From Porticoccaceae bacterium (GTDB lineage: Bacteria; Pseudomonadota; Gammaproteobacteria; Pseudomonadales; Porticoccaceae), in contig DLXZ01000095.1 in NCBI GenBank assembly GCA_003448675.1, positions 860-10,537 of the forward strand: DNA of 9,678 nucleotides. Reading direction: 5' to 3'. Shown here piece after piece: positions 5,986 to 9,678 of this stretch. Position 1 is the stretch's first letter, and each line of letters opens with the position of its first letter. The notes beneath the pieces are model-generated. The model made no database searches, was not told where the DNA came from, and saw nothing but the letters and a program-made list of their open reading frames with translations. Made by a program: the position numbers and the translations under genes.

Positions 5986-5991
5986 GCGGGC
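5977..5991 (+). other. GC hairpin spanning the regulator stop codon
   Basis: GCCCGC-TGA-GCGGGC forms a 6-bp stem with the prpR stop codon TGA as the 3-nt loop. No T tract follows, so termination is unlikely. It may set the mRNA ratio of regulator to enzymes by processing, or simply be chance in GC-rich sequence. Confidence 0.3.
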
Positions 5992-6041
5992 ATTTATCAA
6001 ACCGAAACGGATAAACTATCCCACTCAGGAGAGGATACAAG

Positions 6042-6932
6042 ATGTCTGAAAATTCCAGCCCCGGTGCTCGCTTTCGTGCCGCACTCAAAGCCAATAAACC
6101 TTTACAGGTGGTGGGCACCATTAACCCCTACTGCGCGATGATGGCTGAACGCATTGGTCACCAGGCCATATATCTGTCCGGTGGTGGTGTTGCCAATGCT
6201 TCCTACGGATTGCCCGACCTGGGCATGACCAGCCTGAATGACGTGCTGGAAGATGTGCGTAGAATCACATCGGCGACTGAGCTGCCGTTACTGGTGGATA
6301 TCGATACCGGCTGGGGCGGGGCCTTTAATATCAGCCGTACGGTCAAGGATATGATCCGCGCTGGCGCGGCTGCGGTGCATATCGAGGATCAGGTAGCGCA
6401 AAAACGCTGTGGACACCGTCCTAATAAGGAGATCGTCAGCCTGGAAGAAATGGTTGATCGGGTCAAAGCCGCCGCCGATGCCCGAACCGACGATAATTTC
6501 TTTATCATGGCCCGCACTGATGCTTTCGCTCAGGAAGGCCTGGAAAAAGCCATTGAGCGTGCCCAGGCCTGCGTCGATGCCGGCGCCGACGGTATCTTCG
6601 CCGAAGCAGTAAACGAGGAAGAGCACTATCGCGCCTTCCGCGCTGGTCTCGATGTGCCGCTGTTGGCCAATATCACTGAGTTTGGTCAGACTCCGCTGTA
6701 CAATAAAGCCGAGCTGGGCGAGTGGGGCGTCGATATGGTGCTCTATCCGTTATCGGCGTTTCGCGCCATGAACAAGGCGGCGGAAACGGTTTACACCAGC
6801 ATTCTGGAGCAGGGCGACCAGAAGGCCGTGGTCGATATGATGCAGACCCGTATGGAACTCTACGATTATCTCGGTTACCACGAATACGAAGAAAAACTGG
6901 ATCAACTTTTTGCCGAAGGCAAAAACAAATAA
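6042..6932 (+). CDS. prpB: PrpB, 2-methylisocitrate lyase
   Basis: PrpB cleaves (2S,3R)-2-methylisocitrate to pyruvate and succinate, the last step of the methylcitrate cycle. The 296-residue product has the same length as E. coli PrpB and belongs to the isocitrate lyase/PEP mutase superfamily, a Mg2+-dependent TIM barrel. Visible active-site elements are YLSGGG (44-49), Asp59 in GLPDLG, DIDTG (86-90) with the Mg-associated aspartates, HIED (113-116), the signature KRCGH (121-125) with catalytic Cys123, and ARTDA (157-161). PLSAFRAMN (236-244) and the C-terminal YEEKLDQLF are also typical. ATG 6042 has a strong AGGAGAGGA site ending 6 bases upstream. It sits 56 bp after the regulator and 42 bp before prpC, so one operon is likely. 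The KRCGHRPNK signature separates it from glyoxylate-cycle isocitrate lyase. Confidence 0.97.
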   Translation: MSENSSPGARFRAALKANKPLQVVGTINPYCAMMAERIGHQAIYLSGGGVANASYGLPDLGMTSLNDVLEDVRRITSATELPLLVDIDTGWGGAFNISRTVKDMIRAGAAAVHIEDQVAQKRCGHRPNKEIVSLEEMVDRVKAAADARTDDNFFIMARTDAFAQEGLEKAIERAQACVDAGADGIFAEAVNEEEHYRAFRAGLDVPLLANITEFGQTPLYNKAELGEWGVDMVLYPLSAFRAMNKAAETVYTSILEQGDQKAVVDMMQTRMELYDYLGYHEYEEKLDQLFAEGKNK

Positions 6933-6974
6933 GACAATACCGACAAACAAAGAATATTAGAGAGGAAAGACGCT

Positions 6975-8096
6975 ATGGCAAAAGAACTATCAGGTGCGGG
7001 TCTGCGCGGTCAGGTGGCGGGAAAAACCGCACTTTCAACAGTCGGTAAGGAAGGTTCTGGCCTTACCTATCGCGGCTACGACGTTAAAGACCTGGCGGAA
7101 AACTGCGTCTTTGAAGAAGTCGCCCACCTTATTCTGAAAGGCGCGCTGCCCACTCAGGCCGAGCTTGATGCCTACCGAATCAAGCTCCAGGGCCTGCGCG
7201 GTTTGCCTCAGGCGCTTAAAGACGTACTGGAGCGAATTCCCGCCGAAGCCCACCCGATGGATGTGCTGCGCACCGGTTGTTCTTTTCTCGGCAATCTGGA
7301 AACCGAGGAAGACTTCAGTCAGCAGGAACAACTCACAGACCGACTGCTGGCCGCGTTCCCCTCTATTATCTGCTACTGGTATCGCTTCAGCCACGACGGT
7401 GTGAAGGTGGAAACCGAGACGGATGACGCCTCCATCGGCGGGCACTTCCTGCACATGCTGCGCGGCGAAAAGCCCAACGAACTTCATGAGCGGGTGATGA
7501 ACGTATCGCTGATCCTCTACGCCGAGCATGAATTCAACGCCTCCACCTTTACCGCCCGGGTTTGTGCGTCCACCCTGTCTGACCTGCATTCCTGCATCAC
7601 CGGCGCCATTGGCTCCCTGCGCGGCCCCCTCCACGGTGGCGCCAATGAGGCGGCCATGGACATGATCGAAAACTTTACCAGCCCCGATCATGCCGAAGAG
7701 GAAATGATGGGCATGCTGGCTCGCAAGGACAAAATCATGGGCTTTGGCCACGCGATTTATTCCGAGTCCGATCCCCGCAACGCCATCATCAAGGAGTGGG
7801 CGGAAAAGCTGGGCAAGGATGTTGGCGACACCGTGCTATACCCGGTATCCGTGCGCTGCGAAGAAGTTATGTGGCGGGAGAAAAAGCTGTTTTGTAACGC
7901 TGACTTTTTCCACGCCTCGGCTTACCACTTCATGGGTATCCCCACCAAGCTGTTCACGCCCATCTTTGTGATGAGCCGTTTGACCGGCTGGGCCGCCCAT
8001 GTGTTCGAGCAGCGCGCGGACAACCGAATCATTCGCCCCAGCGCCGAATACACCGGCGAAGACCTGCGTCCGGTGCCGGCCATCGGAGAGCGTTGA
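6975..8096 (+). CDS. prpC: PrpC, 2-methylcitrate synthase
   Basis: PrpC condenses propionyl-CoA with oxaloacetate to 2-methylcitrate, the entry step of the cycle. The 373-residue product is a short-type citrate synthase fold with the three catalytic residues in place: His220 in GPLHGGANE, His259 in GFGHAIY and Asp310 in NADFFHASAY. The substrate arginines lie in the C-terminal RLTGWAAHVFEQRADNRIIR region. The N-terminal AGKTALSTVGKEGSGLTYRGYD is characteristic of 2-methylcitrate synthases, and its length (about 375 rather than about 430) also favours PrpC over GltA. ATG 6975 follows AGAGGAAAG (6961-6969). Operon context with prpB and acnD makes the assignment firm. A terminator-like hairpin starts 28 bp after the stop. 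Confidence 0.96.
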   Translation: MAKELSGAGLRGQVAGKTALSTVGKEGSGLTYRGYDVKDLAENCVFEEVAHLILKGALPTQAELDAYRIKLQGLRGLPQALKDVLERIPAEAHPMDVLRTGCSFLGNLETEEDFSQQEQLTDRLLAAFPSIICYWYRFSHDGVKVETETDDASIGGHFLHMLRGEKPNELHERVMNVSLILYAEHEFNASTFTARVCASTLSDLHSCITGAIGSLRGPLHGGANEAAMDMIENFTSPDHAEEEMMGMLARKDKIMGFGHAIYSESDPRNAIIKEWAEKLGKDVGDTVLYPVSVRCEEVMWREKKLFCNADFFHASAYHFMGIPTKLFTPIFVMSRLTGWAAHVFEQRADNRIIRPSAEYTGEDLRPVPAIGER

Positions 8097-8124
8097 TAGC
8101 CGCGCGCAATGCCGACGCGAAGAC

Positions 8125-8160
8125 AAAAAAGGGGTGTCAGGCAAAAGGCGCTCCTTTTTT
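8125..8160 (+). terminator. Terminator-like stem-loop between prpC and acnD
   Basis: AAAAAAGGGGTGTC (8125-8138) pairs with GGCGCTCCTTTTTT (8147-8160) over 14 bp, including three G-U pairs, around the 8-nt loop AGGCAAAA. The right arm ends in six T and is followed by ATTTC, the form of a Rho-independent terminator. The G-U pairs become A-C mismatches on the other strand, so it should work mainly in plus-strand RNA. Since acnD begins 45 bp later on the same strand, it probably ends only part of the transcripts, lowering acnD relative to prpBC, or protects the prpBC 3' end. Confidence 0.65.
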
Positions 8161-8204
8161 ATTTCAATGAGTTACAAAATCAATTGAGAGTGTTTTATTA
8201 AGTT

Positions 8205-9678
8205 ATGAATAGCGACTATCGCAAAGCCCTGCCGGGCACTGATCTGGATTATTTTGACACCCGTGCCGCCGTTGACGCCATCGAGGCGGGCGCCTACGCC
8301 AAGCTGCCCTACACTTCGCGCATTCTCGCCGAGCAACTGGTGCGCCGCTGTGAGCCGGAGGATCTAACCGATGCGCTCAAGCAGCTGATCGAGCGCAAAC
8401 GCGATTTGGATTTTCCCTGGTATCCGGCCCGCGTGGTGTGCCACGACATCCTCGGCCAGACCGCGTTGGTGGATCTGGCCGGTCTGCGTGATGCCATTGC
8501 GGAGAAGGGCGGCGATCCCGCCAAGGTCAATCCGGTGGTGCCCACCCAATTGATTGTTGATCACTCCCTGGCGGTGGAGTGTGGTGGCTTTGACCCCGAC
8601 GCGTTTCAAAAAAACCGCGAAATCGAAGACCGCCGCAACGAAGACCGCTTCCACTTTATCGAGTGGACCAAAACCGCCTTTAAAAATGTCGACGTAATTC
8701 CCGCCGGCAACGGCATCATGCATCAGATCAACCTGGAAAAGATGTCGCCGGTCGTGCAGTCCCGTGAGGGCGTGGCCTTCCCCGACACCTGCGTCGGCAC
8801 CGACAGCCACACGCCTCATGTGGATGCCCTGGGCGTGATTTCCGTGGGCGTCGGTGGTCTGGAAGCCGAAACCGTGATGCTGGGCCGTCCCTCCATGATG
8901 CGCCTGCCCGACATCGTCGGCGTTGAGCTGACAGGTAAACGCCAGCCGGGCATTACCGCGACTGACATCGTTCTGGCACTGACCGAGTTTCTGCGCAGGG
9001 AACGCGTGGTGGGTGCCTATCTGGAATTTTACGGTGAAGGCGCCTCCAGCCTCAGCATCGGTGACCGCGCTACCATTTCCAACATGACGCCGGAATACGG
9101 CGCCACTGCCGCGATGTTCTACATTGACGAGCAAACCATCGACTACCTCAATCTTACGGGCCGCGAGCCAGAGCAGGTGGCCCTGGTGGAAAACTACGCC
9201 AAACAAACCGGCCTCTGGGCTGATGCCCTTGCAACCGCGGAATACGAGCGCGTGCTGACTTTTGATTTGTCCGCCGTTGAGCGCACCATGGCCGGGCCAT
9301 CCAACCCCCACGCCAGGCTTGCCACCCGCGAACTGGCCGCCAAAGGCATTGCCGGTGAATGGGAAGAAAAGCCGGGTGAAATGCCCGATGGCGCGGTGAT
9401 TATTGCCGCGATTACCAGTTGTACCAACACCAGTAACCCCCGCAACGTCGTCGCTGCAGGCTTGTTGGCCCGTAAGGCAAATGAGTTGGGTCTGGTGCGT
9501 AAACCCTGGGTGAAATCCTCGTTTGCGCCCGGTTCAAAAGTTGCCGAGTTGTATTTGAAAGAAGCCAATCTGTTGTCCGAACTTGAAAAGCTCGGCTTTG
9601 GCATCGTCGGCTTTGCCTGCACCACCTGTAACGGCATGAGCGGAGCGCTGGACCCAAAAATTCAGCAGGAGATTATCG
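8205..9678 (+). CDS. acnD: AcnD, Fe/S-dependent 2-methylcitrate dehydratase (N-terminal 491 codons; 3' end outside window)
   Basis: AcnD is an aconitase-like [4Fe-4S] enzyme that dehydrates 2-methylcitrate in the methylcitrate cycle; it works with the isomerase PrpF and replaces the iron-independent PrpD of enterics. The frame is open from ATG 8205 to the window end. The translation matches the AcnD branch: MNSDYRKALPGT at the start, LDFPWYPARVVCHDILGQTA, VDHSLAVE, NGIMHQIN, FPDTCVGTDSHTPH and ISNMTPEYGATAAMFYID. Cluster ligands are visible as Cys406 (ITSCTN), Cys472 and Cys475 (CTTCNG). Full length should be about 860 residues. The ribosome site is weak (GAGAG about 14 nt away, TTAAG closer), in contrast to prpB and prpC. 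Together with the upstream hairpin this suggests lower expression. A prpF gene is expected downstream but is out of view. Confidence 0.95.
   Translation, partial: MNSDYRKALPGTDLDYFDTRAAVDAIEAGAYAKLPYTSRILAEQLVRRCEPEDLTDALKQLIERKRDLDFPWYPARVVCHDILGQTALVDLAGLRDAIAEKGGDPAKVNPVVPTQLIVDHSLAVECGGFDPDAFQKNREIEDRRNEDRFHFIEWTKTAFKNVDVIPAGNGIMHQINLEKMSPVVQSREGVAFPDTCVGTDSHTPHVDALGVISVGVGGLEAETVMLGRPSMMRLPDIVGVELTGKRQPGITATDIVLALTEFLRRERVVGAYLEFYGEGASSLSIGDRATISNMTPEYGATAAMFYIDEQTIDYLNLTGREPEQVALVENYAKQTGLWADALATAEYERVLTFDLSAVERTMAGPSNPHARLATRELAAKGIAGEWEEKPGEMPDGAVIIAAITSCTNTSNPRNVVAAGLLARKANELGLVRKPWVKSSFAPGSKVAELYLKEANLLSELEKLGFGIVGFACTTCNGMSGALDPKIQQEII

Noticed and set aside
7035..7751. A 238-codon open frame on the minus strand
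   Set aside because: It is antisense to prpC and shows no domain; it is a shadow frame.
8364..9311. A 315-codon open frame on the minus strand
   Set aside because: It lies wholly antisense to acnD, whose translation matches a known family throughout. It is rich in His, Gly and Gln as expected for a shadow of a GC-biased gene.

Overview
The window looks like ordinary chromosome of a gammaproteobacterium, probably a marine or soil type related to the Cellvibrionales, Alteromonadales or Pseudomonadales. Three things point there: the ApbE/NqrM end of a Na+-NQR locus, a lolC-lolD-lolE cluster with separate LolC and LolE permeases, and a GntR-controlled methylcitrate operon that uses AcnD. The exact lineage is inferred. 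I saw no mobile element, tRNA, rRNA, CRISPR array or phage gene.

Layout. (1) 1-631, plus strand: the 3' end of apbE (FAD:protein FMN transferase) followed by nqrM. Both are maturation factors for the sodium-pumping NADH:quinone reductase, whose nqr genes presumably lie upstream. (2) 677-994, minus strand: a small secreted protein with a BamE/SmpA-like motif and a good-looking promoter. (3) 1263-4527, plus strand: lolC, lolD and lolE, joined by two 4-bp overlaps (ATGA and GTGA). They encode the ABC machine that extracts lipoproteins from the inner membrane. (4) 4547-5110, minus strand: a DUF2062 membrane protein convergent with lolE. (5) 5232-9678, plus strand: a propionate (2-methylcitrate) operon with a GntR/FCD regulator, prpB, prpC and the first 491 codons of acnD. 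The window ends inside acnD, so prpF, its usual neighbour, is not visible.

How the genes work together. In the methylcitrate cycle PrpC condenses propionyl-CoA with oxaloacetate. AcnD (normally with PrpF) dehydrates the 2-methylcitrate, and PrpB cleaves 2-methylisocitrate to pyruvate and succinate. The regulator is the first gene of the operon. Just upstream is a perfect 17-bp palindrome fitting the FadR-subfamily operator, then a TTGATA-N17-TATAAA promoter. A weaker operator-like site lies about 52 bp (five helical turns) downstream, near the predicted transcription start. The promoter position implies that the regulator starts at TTG 5311 rather than at the longer open frame.

The most notable unexplained signals are regulatory: a 14-bp stem with a T6 run between prpC and acnD, the paired operator-like sites, and a second palindrome in front of the DUF2062 gene. 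I found no convincing new biological system; the protein-coding content is housekeeping and central metabolism.
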